Shown piece by piece: positions 7,238 to 16,103 of a DNA stretch of 19,621 nt. The translations under genes and the position numbers were made by a program. The DNA lies in contig JBGVIE010000024.1 of the NCBI GenBank assembly GCA_045122895.1, positions 1-19,621 of the forward strand. Direction: 5' to 3'. The stretch is from RGIG1934 sp045122895. Lineage in GTDB: Bacteria > Bacillota > Clostridia > Lachnospirales > Lachnospiraceae. Positions within the stretch are counted from its first letter, which is position 1, and every line of letters starts with the position of its first letter. Below the pieces are notes generated by a model that saw only the letters and a list, made by a program, of their open reading frames with translations, had not been told where the DNA came from and ran no database searches.

Positions 7238-8632
7238 ATGGATAACAGAAAAGTGAAAATGAATCATCACACAAATCTACTTCAGTTGGAAGAACATATT
7301 TATCATATGGTTGATGTGGACAAACCAAATGTGTACAGAAATCTGTTCCCATACAGTGAAGTACCAAAGATAGCGTTTAACGACAGAATAGTTCCTCATA
7401 ATATGCCAGAGAATATTTGGATTACAGACACTACCTTCAGAGATGGTCAGCAGTCAAGAGCACCCTATTCTACAGAACAGATAGTATCAATATATGATTA
7501 CCTTCACAAGCTTGGGGGACCAAATGGTATGATAAGGCAAAGTGAGTTTTTTCTATATAGCAAAAAAGACAGAGATGCCGTTTACAAATGTATGGAAAGA
7601 GGATATAACTTTCCTGAAATCACGAGCTGGATAAGAGCAAGCAAAAAGGATTTTGAACTTGTAAAAGAGATAGGTATGAAAGAAACCGGTATATTGGTAA
7701 GTTGTTCAGATTATCATATTTTCTACAAGATGAAAATGACAAGAAAAGAATGTATGGAACACTATTTAAGTGTAGTCAGGGAATGTCTTGAGACAGGTAT
7801 TAGCCCAAGATGTCATCTGGAAGATATAACAAGATCAGACATTTACGGATTTGTAATTCCTTTCTGCCTTGAACTTATGAAATTACAGGAGCAGTATAAG
7901 ATTCCTGTTAAAATCAGGGCATGTGATACAATGGGATATGGTGTAAACTTCTCGGGTGCAGTTATACCAAGATCAGTTCAGGGGATTATATATGGTCTTA
8001 CAACAAATGCCGGCGTTCCATCGGAACAGCTTGAGTGGCACGGTCATAATGATTTCTATAAAGCAGTAACTAACTCAACAACTGCCTGGCTTTATGGTGC
8101 ATGTGGAGTAAACTGTTCATTATTTGGAATAGGAGAGAGAACCGGTAACACACCACTTGAAGCTATGGTTTTTGAATATGCACAGTTAAAGGGAACCTTA
8201 AACGGAATGGATACAACCATTATAACTGAACTTTCAGAATACTTCCAGAAGGAAATAGGATATGAAATGCCTCCACGAACACCTTTTGTCGGTCAGAACT
8301 TTAATGTGACAAGAGCCGGAATTCATGCAGATGGTTTATTAAAAAACGAAGAGATATATAATATTTTTGACACTGAAAAGATTCTCAACAGACCTGTTTT
8401 GGTTGCTGTATCAAACACATCAGGGCTTGCCGGAATCGCCCATTGGATTAACACTTATTTTAGACTGCCTGAGGTAAAAAAAGTCGATAAAAACTGCGAC
8501 CTTGTAAAAGAAGTAAAAGCATGGGTTGATAAAGAATACGAAACAGGCCGGGTGACAGTAATTACTGATGAAGAGTTATTAAAAGTAATAAATGAAACAT
8601 CAGAAAAACTTGGCGTGGAATTATTTAAATAA
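7238..8632 (+). CDS. DRE-TIM metallolyase, probable Re-citrate synthase
   Basis: 464-residue member of the isopropylmalate/homocitrate synthase superfamily (DRE-TIM barrel), which condenses acetyl-CoA with a 2-oxoacid. Seen: D64-T-T-F-R68-D69 with GQQSR after it, R191-C-H-L-E-D, R227-A-C-D, the metal-binding H268-G-H270-N-D, and G297-GERTGN-type loop around 298-304. Residues such as GGPNGMIRQSEFF, SCSDYHIFYKMKMTRK and the whole C-terminal half resemble the Re-citrate synthase group first characterised in Clostridium kluyveri, often misannotated as 2-isopropylmalate synthase. The protein is shorter than LeuA and I see no LeuA regulatory domain. No leucine genes are nearby, while icd is 3 kb away, which favours citrate formation from oxaloacetate for glutamate synthesis. 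Alternatives are isopropylmalate or homocitrate synthase. Start supported by AAGGTAGG at 7221-7228, nine bases from the ATG. No clear terminator follows. Confidence 0.8.
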   Translation: MDNRKVKMNHHTNLLQLEEHIYHMVDVDKPNVYRNLFPYSEVPKIAFNDRIVPHNMPENIWITDTTFRDGQQSRAPYSTEQIVSIYDYLHKLGGPNGMIRQSEFFLYSKKDRDAVYKCMERGYNFPEITSWIRASKKDFELVKEIGMKETGILVSCSDYHIFYKMKMTRKECMEHYLSVVRECLETGISPRCHLEDITRSDIYGFVIPFCLELMKLQEQYKIPVKIRACDTMGYGVNFSGAVIPRSVQGIIYGLTTNAGVPSEQLEWHGHNDFYKAVTNSTTAWLYGACGVNCSLFGIGERTGNTPLEAMVFEYAQLKGTLNGMDTTIITELSEYFQKEIGYEMPPRTPFVGQNFNVTRAGIHADGLLKNEEIYNIFDTEKILNRPVLVAVSNTSGLAGIAHWINTYFRLPEVKKVDKNCDLVKEVKAWVDKEYETGRVTVITDEELLKVINETSEKLGVELFK

Positions 8633-8651
8633 TTGTTGTCTTAAATTATTC

Positions 8652-8680
8652 TTGCAAATATCCAAGTCACATTGTATAAT
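8652..8680 (+). promoter_or_regulatory. promoter of glgP
   Basis: TTGCAA (8652-8657), 17-base spacer, TATAAT (8675-8680). The expected start of transcription is near 8687, giving a leader of about 47 bases. Confidence 0.75.
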
Positions 8681-8703
8681 AGTCATATCGTGTAATTATA
8701 CAA
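8672..8703. promoter_or_regulatory. inverted repeat over the glgP -10 box, candidate operator
   Basis: TTGTATAAT (8672-8680) and ATTATACAA (8695-8703) form a perfect 9-bp inverted repeat with a 14-base gap. The left arm contains the whole -10 box, so it is more likely a DNA-binding site than an RNA hairpin. Confidence 0.5.
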
Positions 8704-8733
8704 CACAGAATAATATTACATTGGAGGAAAAAA

Positions 8734-10998
8734 GTGAGTAATTTAACAGAAGTATTAAAAAACCAGTTTGGTAAATCAATCGCAGAATGCTCAAATGAAG
8801 AAGTATACGTTGGTTTACTAAAGCTTACAAAGGATGCAATTCAGAACAAAGGTTACAATGAAGGTAAGAAGAAAGTTTATTACATTTCTGCTGAATTCTT
8901 AATTGGTAAGTTATTATCTAATAATTTGATTAACCTTGGAATCTATGATGAAGTTAGCAAAGAATTAGCTGAAAACGGAAAGCAGCTCTCTGTTATTGAA
9001 GAGATCGAACTTGAGCCATCTTTAGGTAATGGTGGTCTTGGTAGACTTGCTGCATGTTTCATCGATTCAATCGCTACACTTGGTATGAACGGTGCTGGTA
9101 TTACACTTAACTACCACCTTGGATTATTCAAGCAGGTATTTGAGAACAAGCTTCAGAAAGAAACACCTAATCCATGGATCACAGATAACTGCTGGTCAAC
9201 AAAGGTTCCTAACAGAAGCTACACAGTTCCATTCAAGGATTTCGAATTACAGTCAACATTATATGATATTGACGTATGTGGATACGATAGCAAAGCAATT
9301 AAGTTACACTTATTTGACGTAGATACAGTTGACGAAAAAATAGTTAAGGGTGATGGCATCAGCTTTGATCAGAATGACATCGCTAAGAACTTGACATTAT
9401 TTATCTATCCTGATGATAGTACAAGAGAAGGTCAGTTACTTCGTATTTATCAGCAGTATTTTATGGTTTGTAATGGTGCTCACCTTGCAATCGATGAAGC
9501 TAAAGAAAGAGGTATGAAGGATCTTCGTGAATTACCAGAATATGTACGTATCCAGATTAACGATACACATCCAAGTATGGTAATTCCAGAGTTGATTCGT
9601 CTTATGACAGCAGAAGGTCTTACAACAGATGAAGCTATTGAGGTTGTTAAGCAGGTATGTGCATATACTAACCATACAATCCTTGCAGAAGCTCTTGAAA
9701 AATGGCCAATTGACTACTTAGAAGAAGTTGTTCCACACTTACTTCCTATCATCAGAGATCTTGATGAAAGAGTACGTAAGGAATTTGATGATCCTTCAGT
9801 AGCTATTATTGATGACATCAACAGAGTACACATGGCTCATATGGATATTCACTATTCATACAGCGTAAACGGTGTTGCAGCAGATCATACTCGTATCTTA
9901 AAGGAAAGTGAATTAAATAACTTCTACAAGATTTATCCTGAGAAGTTCAACAATAAGACAAATGGTATTACTTTCCGTAGATGGTTACTTAGCTGTAATC
10001 ACGAGTTAACATCATTCATCGAAAGCAAGATTGGAAACGGATTCAAGAAGAATGCTGATGAACTTGAGAAGTTAGCTGCATTTGTTGATGATGACGCAAC
10101 ATTAGAAGAGTTACTTAAGATTAAGAAGAATGCAAAGATTACATTAAAGAACTTTATGAAGGCTAATAATGGACAGGAACTTGATGAGAATGCAATCTTC
10201 GATATCCAGGTTAAGAGATTACATGAGTACAAGCGTCAGCAGTTAAATGTATTATACATTATTTATAAGTATCTTCAGATCAAAGAAGGTAAGAAACCTG
10301 CTACACCAATCAACTTTATTTTTGGTGCTAAAGCAGCTCCAGCTTACATCATCGCAAAAGATATTATTCATACAATCCTCTGCTTACAGGAATTAGTGAA
10401 CAACGATCCAGAAGTAAGCCCATATATGAAGGTTGTTATGGTTGAAAACTACAATGTAACAGCAGGCGAGAAGTTATTCCCAGCTTGTGATATCTCAGAA
10501 CAGATTTCACTTGCTTCTAAGGAAGCTTCAGGTACAGGTAACATGAAGTTTATGTTAAATGGTGCTGTAACACTTGGTACAGATGATGGTGCTAACGTAG
10601 AGATTCATGAACTTGTTGGTGATGATAACATCTACATCTTTGGTGAATCTTCTGATCAGGTTATCGAACATTATGCTAAGGCTGATTATGTATCAAAGGA
10701 TTACATCGAAAAAGATCCATTAATCAAGCAGTTAGTTGAATTCTTAGTATCTGATGAGATGCTTGAGGTTGGTAATAAGGAAAATCTTGAAAGACTTTAC
10801 AATGAATTAGTTAACAAAGACTGGTTTATGACATTACTTGACGTTAAAGATTACATCCGTGTTAAGGATATTGCTATGACAGATTACGCTGATAGAAAGA
10901 AATGGGCTAAGAAGATGTTAATCAACATCTCTAAGGCTGGATTCTTCTCATCAGACAGAACAATCAAGCAGTACAACGACGATATTTGGAAAATATAA
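8734..10998 (+). CDS. glgP: glycogen phosphorylase
   Basis: Releases glucose-1-phosphate from alpha-1,4-glucan (glycogen or maltodextrin) using phosphate and pyridoxal phosphate, in the cytoplasm. 754 residues. Seen: SAEFLIGKLL near 51, the conserved LEPSLGNGGLGRLAACF block at about 93-110, NDTHPS at about 276-281, NGITFRRWL at about 411-419, and the cofactor-binding segment EASGTGNMKFMLNGA with K605 as the pyridoxal phosphate lysine. Start is GTG at 8734, six bases after GGAGG (8723-8727); the product begins M-S-N-L. Codon choice is noticeably more uniform than in its neighbours (many GGT, TTA, AAG, CGT), which suggests high expression. It has its own promoter and terminator and no other glycogen genes beside it. 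Confidence 0.97.
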   Translation: MSNLTEVLKNQFGKSIAECSNEEVYVGLLKLTKDAIQNKGYNEGKKKVYYISAEFLIGKLLSNNLINLGIYDEVSKELAENGKQLSVIEEIELEPSLGNGGLGRLAACFIDSIATLGMNGAGITLNYHLGLFKQVFENKLQKETPNPWITDNCWSTKVPNRSYTVPFKDFELQSTLYDIDVCGYDSKAIKLHLFDVDTVDEKIVKGDGISFDQNDIAKNLTLFIYPDDSTREGQLLRIYQQYFMVCNGAHLAIDEAKERGMKDLRELPEYVRIQINDTHPSMVIPELIRLMTAEGLTTDEAIEVVKQVCAYTNHTILAEALEKWPIDYLEEVVPHLLPIIRDLDERVRKEFDDPSVAIIDDINRVHMAHMDIHYSYSVNGVAADHTRILKESELNNFYKIYPEKFNNKTNGITFRRWLLSCNHELTSFIESKIGNGFKKNADELEKLAAFVDDDATLEELLKIKKNAKITLKNFMKANNGQELDENAIFDIQVKRLHEYKRQQLNVLYIIYKYLQIKEGKKPATPINFIFGAKAAPAYIIAKDIIHTILCLQELVNNDPEVSPYMKVVMVENYNVTAGEKLFPACDISEQISLASKEASGTGNMKFMLNGAVTLGTDDGANVEIHELVGDDNIYIFGESSDQVIEHYAKADYVSKDYIEKDPLIKQLVEFLVSDEMLEVGNKENLERLYNELVNKDWFMTLLDVKDYIRVKDIAMTDYADRKKWAKKMLINISKAGFFSSDRTIKQYNDDIWKI

Positions 10999-11008
10999 TT
11001 CACAATTC

Positions 11009-11044
11009 AAAAGGGGGTCAGGTCCTATGACTTGACCCTTTTTT
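11009..11044 (+). terminator. terminator after glgP
   Basis: GGGTCA (11015-11020) pairs with TGACCC (11033-11038), extended by G-T and A-T pairs to 11009/11044, with a 12-base loop and a run of six T. It ends 17 bases before the ruvB start, leaving no room for a promoter between. Confidence 0.82.
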
Positions 11045-11061
11045 AATAGTAAGGGTGCATT

Positions 11062-12051
11062 ATGGGAAAGCGAATAATTACAACAGAGATTCAAACAGAA
11101 GATGTCAATCTTGAAAACAATTTAAGACCACAAAAACTTGATGATTATGTTGGTCAGAAGAAAATTAAAGAGAATTTAAAAATATATATACAGGCCGCTA
11201 AAAGCAGAGGCGAATGTTTAGATCATATACTTTTTTATGGTCCACCGGGACTTGGTAAAACCACACTAGCTGGTATTATTGCAAATGAAATGGGGGTTCA
11301 TATGAAAGTCACCTCCGGACCTGCAATAGAAAAGCCGGGAGATTTAGCAGCCATACTTAACGGACTGTCAGAAGGCGATGTGCTTTTTATAGACGAAATA
11401 CACAGACTAAACAGACAGGTGGAAGAAGTATTGTATCCGGCGATGGAAGATTATGCTATTGATATTATGATTGGAAAAGGTGCGACTGCAAAGTCAATTA
11501 GAATAGATTTACCCAAATTCACTTTAGTCGGAGCTACCACACGAGCAGGTATGCTTACAGCACCACTAAGGGACCGATTTGGTATGGTCAACAAGTTAGA
11601 GTTTTATGAAACTGACGAATTGACACAGATTATCAACAGATCCGCAATGGTTTTGGATGTTGAGATTGATGAAAGTGGAGCAACAGAGCTTGCAAAAAGA
11701 AGTCGTGGTACTCCCAGACTTGCCAATCGCCTGTTAAAGAGAGTCAGGGACTTTGCCGAAGTAAAATTCGATGGAACCATCACAAAAGAAGTGGCTGATT
11801 ACACACTTGATATATTAGAAGTTGATAAGCTTGGGCTTGACACAACTGATAGAGATATGTTAAGCACAATAATAGATAAGTTTAACGGAGGACCTGTCGG
11901 ACTTGATACATTGGCTGCCACTCTTGGCGAAGATTCAGGCACAATAGAAGATGTGTATGAACCATATTTATTGAAATGTGGTCTGATAAACAGAACTCCA
12001 AGAGGAAGAGTTGTAACTCTTTTAGCATATCAGCATTTAGGACTGGAATAA
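11062..12051 (+). CDS. ruvB: Holliday junction branch-migration helicase RuvB
   Basis: Hexameric AAA+ motor that, with RuvA, drives branch migration of Holliday junctions in recombination and repair. 329 residues, normal length. N-terminal LRPQKLDDYVGQ, Walker A GPPGLGKT at 60-67, Walker B DEIH at 111-114, sensor I GATTRAG at 157-163, LRDRFG at 169-174 containing the candidate arginine finger, sensor II GTPRLANRLLKRVRDFA, and a C-terminal winged helix (GGPVGLDTLA, then RTPRGR). AAGGG at 11051-11055 lies six bases from the ATG. Often paired with ruvA, but here the upstream neighbour is glgP. A promoter is not visible after the glgP terminator, so it may be read through from glgP or start inside that gene. 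Confidence 0.97.
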   Translation: MGKRIITTEIQTEDVNLENNLRPQKLDDYVGQKKIKENLKIYIQAAKSRGECLDHILFYGPPGLGKTTLAGIIANEMGVHMKVTSGPAIEKPGDLAAILNGLSEGDVLFIDEIHRLNRQVEEVLYPAMEDYAIDIMIGKGATAKSIRIDLPKFTLVGATTRAGMLTAPLRDRFGMVNKLEFYETDELTQIINRSAMVLDVEIDESGATELAKRSRGTPRLANRLLKRVRDFAEVKFDGTITKEVADYTLDILEVDKLGLDTTDRDMLSTIIDKFNGGPVGLDTLAATLGEDSGTIEDVYEPYLLKCGLINRTPRGRVVTLLAYQHLGLE

Positions 12052-12066
12052 TATTCAATTATATTT

Positions 12067-12072
12067 TATAAT
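12067..12072 (+). promoter_or_regulatory. possible -10 box for zapA
   Basis: TATAAT in the 52-base AT-rich gap between ruvB and zapA. The hexamer 17 bases upstream (TGGAAT) is poor, so this is a weak candidate. Confidence 0.3.
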
Positions 12073-12103
12073 AAAAAATAAACCAAAAGAAGGAGTGACG
12101 TGA

Positions 12104-12547
12104 ATGTCATCTAAAAATAACGCAGAAGTAATAATCGATGGAAAAATATATACGTTAAGCGGTTATGAGAGCGAAGAATATTTACAAAAGGTAGCTTCAT
12201 ACATTAATGGCAAGATTACTGAATTCAAACAGGATGAAGGCTACAGAAGACAGAATATTGAAGTTCAGAAGGCATTACTTGAACTTAATATTGCTGATGA
12301 CTATTTTAAGGCAAAGAAACAGGCTGATACTTTGGAATCTGATATAGATGCCAAGGACAAACAGATTTTTGATTTAAAACACGAACTTATATCTGCTCAA
12401 ATCAAACTAGATGCTGTAACCAAAGAATTAGAAGAAGCTTCTAGTGAAAACAGCGAACTTCAAAAGCAGATTATAAGATTAGAGACTCAACTTAAAGAAA
12501 AAGACAAAAAAACTGCTACTAAGACTACAAAAAAAGCCGAGCCATAA
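12104..12547 (+). CDS. zapA: cell division protein ZapA
   Basis: 147-residue protein of the ZapA family, which cross-links FtsZ filaments at the division site. Residues 6-45 have the ZapA pattern (VIIDGKIYTLSGYESEEYL, then VASYINGKI). Residues about 60-133 are a long coiled coil used for dimer and tetramer formation, and the last 12 residues are Lys/Thr-rich. The coiled coil is longer than in short ZapA proteins, as seen in Clostridial forms. AAGGAG (12090-12095) lies eight bases from the ATG. It is followed by a terminator that overlaps its last codons, and then by the U32, SEDS and PBP genes, which fits a division and wall-growth locus. Confidence 0.88.
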   Translation: MSSKNNAEVIIDGKIYTLSGYESEEYLQKVASYINGKITEFKQDEGYRRQNIEVQKALLELNIADDYFKAKKQADTLESDIDAKDKQIFDLKHELISAQIKLDAVTKELEEASSENSELQKQIIRLETQLKEKDKKTATKTTKKAEP

Positions 12548-12562
12548 AAGGTTCGGTTTTTC
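12531..12562 (+). terminator. terminator overlapping the end of zapA
   Basis: CCGAGCC (12537-12543) pairs with GGTTCGG (12550-12556), one G-T wobble, six-base loop, followed by five T. It ends 15 bases before the next ATG. Confidence 0.72.
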
Positions 12563-12576
12563 TTTGAGAATCAGAA

Positions 12577-14772
12577 ATGAGGATAACAGTGAATATTACT
12601 AAAAATGATATAGAAATACTAGCACCGGCGGGCTCTTTTGAAAGTTTAAAAGCAGGCATAAACGCTGGTGCAGATGCAATTTATATAGGTGGAGGAAAAT
12701 TCGGAGCAAGAGCTTACGCCGACAATCCTGATGAAGATATGCTCATAAAAGCAATAGATTATGTTCACCTTCATAATAAAAAGATTTATTTAACAGTTAA
12801 TACTCTTTTAAAAAATAAGGAAATTGATGAATTATACGATTATTTATTGCCATATTATGAAGCAGGTCTTGATGCTGTTATTGTACAGGATTTAGGTGTG
12901 TTTAAGTGTATTAAAAATTGGTTTCCTGACTTAGATATTCATGCAAGTACCCAGATGACTATAACAGGTCTGAAAGGTGCAAAACTACTTAAGGAACTCG
13001 GTGCTACAAGAATAGTAACTGCCAGGGAATTATCGGCAAAGGAGATTTTAAGAATTCATAACAATCTGGATATAGAAATCGAAAGCTTTGTACATGGAGC
13101 TTTATGTTACTGCTATTCAGGTCAGTGCCTGATGAGCAGTATGCTTGGAGGAAGAAGCGGAAACAGAGGACGTTGCGCACAACCCTGCAGACTTGCCTAT
13201 GACGTTATAAAAGACAACCGACACCTGAACAAAGGTGAAGATAAATACATCTTAAGTCCAAAGGATATGTGCACAATAAAAATACTTCCAGACATTATTA
13301 AAGCCGGTGTTTATTCATTAAAAATAGAGGGACGAATGAAAAGCCCTGAATACACGGCAGGAGTTGTAAGTATTTACAGAAAATATGTCGATAAAATAAT
13401 AGAAACAGGCTTTGAGAGATACAAAGTATCAGAAGAAGATTATAATATGTTAGAACAGCTTTATAGCAGAAGCGGTTTTAATCAGGGATATTATAATATG
13501 CATAACGGCAAAGAAATGATGACCTTTAAAAAGCCTTCGTATAGCGGAAAAAGTGATCAGATAATTAATCGGATTAATGAACTATATATTAAAAATGACA
13601 AGAAAATTAAAATCACAGGAAGTATTTCTATATATGAAGGCTGTGAGATGTCAATGACAGTTAATCTGGAGGACAAATACTCATGCACTGTAACAGGAGC
13701 TGCACCATCAATCGCAATGAACAAACCGACCACCGAAACAGATGTAAGAAAACAAATTACCAAAACCGGGGCTACTCTGTTTGAATTCGAAGATTTGTAT
13801 GTAACTATGAGTGATAATCTGTTTGTACAGGTTAAGGAACTTAATAATCTCAGGCGATTAGCACTTACAAAGCTTGAAAATATGATACTTTCATCGTATA
13901 GAAGAAGACGGGATCCTTCTCTAAAAGATATAACCAACCCAGAGGAGAAAAACTATATTTCAGGCACTCCGGCAATCAGATGTCTTGTCCCTGATGCAAA
14001 CAGGCTGAAAACTGTCGCCTCACATAAATCCGTTGATTCGATATTTTTACCGATTGAGAGTTTTGATATGACAGATACATTTATTGATTTATGTCACAAT
14101 AATGATAAGAAACTCTATTTAGCATTACCATATATATTTAGAGAACCTGCCAAAAGCTATCTTGACGCCAATTTAGCATACCTTAAAAATAGTAATATTG
14201 ATGGATTTTTGATAAGAAATGTTGATGAACTTTTTTATATAAATGAGAATTTTGGTAATTCTAAAAAAATAATAGCCGATTATTATTTATACAGTATGAA
14301 CGACAGTGCACATAACTATATAAAATCACTTGGTGCAGATGAATTAACAGAATCTTTAGAACTTAATTATAAAGAGCTTCGTGGCAAACAGTATCAGATT
14401 GATGATATGATTGTGTATGGTTATATACCCCTTATGATTACAGCAGGATGCATCAACAAAAATACTTCCTTCTGCAATCAAAAAGAAACTTCTTACACAT
14501 TAAGAGACAGATATAACAAGGAATTTATTGTTAAAAATATATGTAAATACTGTTATAACATCATATATAACAGTTTGCCATTATCAATGCTTTCTGTAAG
14601 GCAAGAGATTAAACAGTTGAATCCAAAAAATATCAGATTACAATTTTTAGATGAGAGTGATGAGGAAATCATCGATATATTAAACAGATATTCAGACGCT
14701 TTCCTGTACGATATGGAGACTTCTGAATATAAAAATACAACACGAGGACATTTTAAAAGAGGCGTAGAATAG
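12577..14772 (+). CDS. long U32-family protein (RlhA/TrhP type), possible RNA hydroxylation factor
   Basis: 731-residue cytoplasmic protein of the peptidase U32 family. The family was named for a collagenase, but E. coli members TrhP (YegQ) and RlhA (YdcP) are needed for tRNA and 23S rRNA hydroxylation. Seen: N-terminal LAPAGSFESLKAGINAGADA, Y-IGG-FGARA, NTLLKN, QDLGV, HASTQMT, then the U32 signature from E169 to S188 with C177, C179 and C184, followed by C200 and C204 in GRCAQPC; these Cys may bind an Fe-S cluster. A C-terminal half of about 400 residues, with extra Cys near 625-670, matches the long, RlhA-like architecture. Start is uncertain: ATG 12577 has only a weak upstream site, whereas GTG 12589 has GAGG six bases before it. 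It leads an apparent operon with the SEDS and PBP genes (16- and 10-base gaps). Confidence 0.85.
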   Translation: MRITVNITKNDIEILAPAGSFESLKAGINAGADAIYIGGGKFGARAYADNPDEDMLIKAIDYVHLHNKKIYLTVNTLLKNKEIDELYDYLLPYYEAGLDAVIVQDLGVFKCIKNWFPDLDIHASTQMTITGLKGAKLLKELGATRIVTARELSAKEILRIHNNLDIEIESFVHGALCYCYSGQCLMSSMLGGRSGNRGRCAQPCRLAYDVIKDNRHLNKGEDKYILSPKDMCTIKILPDIIKAGVYSLKIEGRMKSPEYTAGVVSIYRKYVDKIIETGFERYKVSEEDYNMLEQLYSRSGFNQGYYNMHNGKEMMTFKKPSYSGKSDQIINRINELYIKNDKKIKITGSISIYEGCEMSMTVNLEDKYSCTVTGAAPSIAMNKPTTETDVRKQITKTGATLFEFEDLYVTMSDNLFVQVKELNNLRRLALTKLENMILSSYRRRRDPSLKDITNPEEKNYISGTPAIRCLVPDANRLKTVASHKSVDSIFLPIESFDMTDTFIDLCHNNDKKLYLALPYIFREPAKSYLDANLAYLKNSNIDGFLIRNVDELFYINENFGNSKKIIADYYLYSMNDSAHNYIKSLGADELTESLELNYKELRGKQYQIDDMIVYGYIPLMITAGCINKNTSFCNQKETSYTLRDRYNKEFIVKNICKYCYNIIYNSLPLSMLSVRQEIKQLNPKNIRLQFLDESDEEIIDILNRYSDAFLYDMETSEYKNTTRGHFKRGVE
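12579..12591 (+). promoter_or_regulatory. alternative ribosome site and GTG start of the U32 gene
   Basis: GAGG at 12579-12582 is six bases before an in-frame GTG at 12589. This would shorten the protein by four residues and is better spaced than anything in front of the ATG at 12577. Confidence 0.5.
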
Positions 14773-14788
14773 AACAGGGGAGGAAATC

Positions 14789-16093
14789 ATGACATCAGTA
14801 TATCTTACAAGTGCAAAATACGTTTTGATAATTCTAATGGCATTTTACACTTATACAAGCTTCTATGTCATTAGAAACATATCCGACAAGTTAATAAATA
14901 AGGCATGCAAATTACAGGTATTTATGATATTTACTATGCATATTATTGCATACTCAATACTTTATCTCAATATGGAAAATGACAGTATAATATTTTTCTG
15001 TGGTGTACAGCTCATATATTTTATATTAACAATTGGACTTACAAATATTATATATGATAAACAGATAAGTAAGCCTGTTCTAAACAATATGTGTCTGATG
15101 TTGTCAATCGGGCTTATAATTCTTACAAGACTTAATTACACGAAGGCAGTTAAGCAGTTTGTAATTCTTGTTGCAGCTACAGTTTTATATATTATAGTTC
15201 CAAAACTAATTATCAAATTCAGGAAATTACGGGAATGGTCATATCTGTATGCTGTTTTAGGAATAATACTATTATCAGTGGTACTTGTTGCCGGCAACAT
15301 AAGCTATGGTGCGAAATTATCGCTTACATTATTCGGAATATCATTTCAGTTTTCTGAAATAGTAAAGCTTTTGTATGTGTTTTTTATTGCCTCAATACTT
15401 AAGAAGAAAGTGACAATTAAGACTTTCTTTATATCCGCAGCGCTTGCAGGCTTACATGTTATTATACTTGTATTATCAAGAGATCTAGGAAGTGCACTTA
15501 TATTTTTCCTCATCTACTTAAGCCTGATTTATGTGGCAACAGGCAAAGTGTTCCTGTTTATAAGCGGAATTTTAGCAGGAAGCACTGCTTCGGTAATAGC
15601 ATATAAATTATTCAGTCACATAAGGATACGAGTGCTGGCATTTACAAATCCTTTTAGTGTTATCGATAACGAAGGATATCAGATTACACAGTCACTTTTT
15701 GCAATAGGTACAGGCGGCTGGCTTGGAATGGGACTATGTAACGGACTTCCAAACAAAGTTCCTGTTGTAGACCAGGATTTTATTATTTCAGCAATATCAG
15801 AAGAATTAGGAGGTTTCTTTACGATTTCGCTGATGTTGTTGTGTATGTGTACATTTTTAGCATTTGTAAAAATTGCATCTGAACAGCCTGATCCATTTTA
15901 TAAATTAATAGCATTTGGATTATCAGTCTCATATGCTGTTCAGACTATTTTAACAATAGGTGGGGCAATCAAATTTATTCCCTCAACAGGTGTGACATTG
16001 CCACTTATAAGTTATGGTGGAAGTTCGCTGGTTAGTACAATGATTTTATTTGGTATTTTCCAGGGAATAAACGGACTTAGAAAGCGCACATAA
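14789..16093 (+). CDS. SEDS peptidoglycan glycosyltransferase (FtsW/RodA/SpoVE family)
   Basis: Polytopic membrane enzyme that polymerises lipid II into glycan strands, working with a class B PBP. 434 residues with about ten to twelve hydrophobic helices. Family motifs: S230-R-D232-L-G-S-A, whose Asp is the essential SEDS residue; NPFSV--NEGYQITQSLFAIGTGGWLGMG (quoted in part) at about 290-318; VDQDFIISAISEELG near 330-344; and P-LISYGGSS near 408-416. The long, divergent N-terminal 150 residues resemble the FtsW/RodA-type proteins found next to PbpA in Actinobacteria and Clostridia, so whether it serves division or elongation is open. GGGGAGG lies six to seven bases from the ATG. Directly followed by its probable partner PBP, ten bases away. 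Confidence 0.92.
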   Translation: MTSVYLTSAKYVLIILMAFYTYTSFYVIRNISDKLINKACKLQVFMIFTMHIIAYSILYLNMENDSIIFFCGVQLIYFILTIGLTNIIYDKQISKPVLNNMCLMLSIGLIILTRLNYTKAVKQFVILVAATVLYIIVPKLIIKFRKLREWSYLYAVLGIILLSVVLVAGNISYGAKLSLTLFGISFQFSEIVKLLYVFFIASILKKKVTIKTFFISAALAGLHVIILVLSRDLGSALIFFLIYLSLIYVATGKVFLFISGILAGSTASVIAYKLFSHIRIRVLAFTNPFSVIDNEGYQITQSLFAIGTGGWLGMGLCNGLPNKVPVVDQDFIISAISEELGGFFTISLMLLCMCTFLAFVKIASEQPDPFYKLIAFGLSVSYAVQTILTIGGAIKFIPSTGVTLPLISYGGSSLVSTMILFGIFQGINGLRKRT

Positions 16094-16103
16094 GGAGAAT
16101 GAT

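Noticed and set aside
8629..8650. Possible terminator after the citrate synthase-type gene
   Set aside because: AATAATT and AATTATT could pair, but the stem is all A-T and no T-run follows.
11032..11049. TTGACC plus TAATAG as a ruvB promoter
   Set aside because: The spacing is only six bases and both hexamers belong to the glgP terminator.
13557..13937. 126-codon minus-strand open frame inside the U32 gene
   Set aside because: No ribosome site, no recognisable domain, and the plus-strand gene is continuous here.
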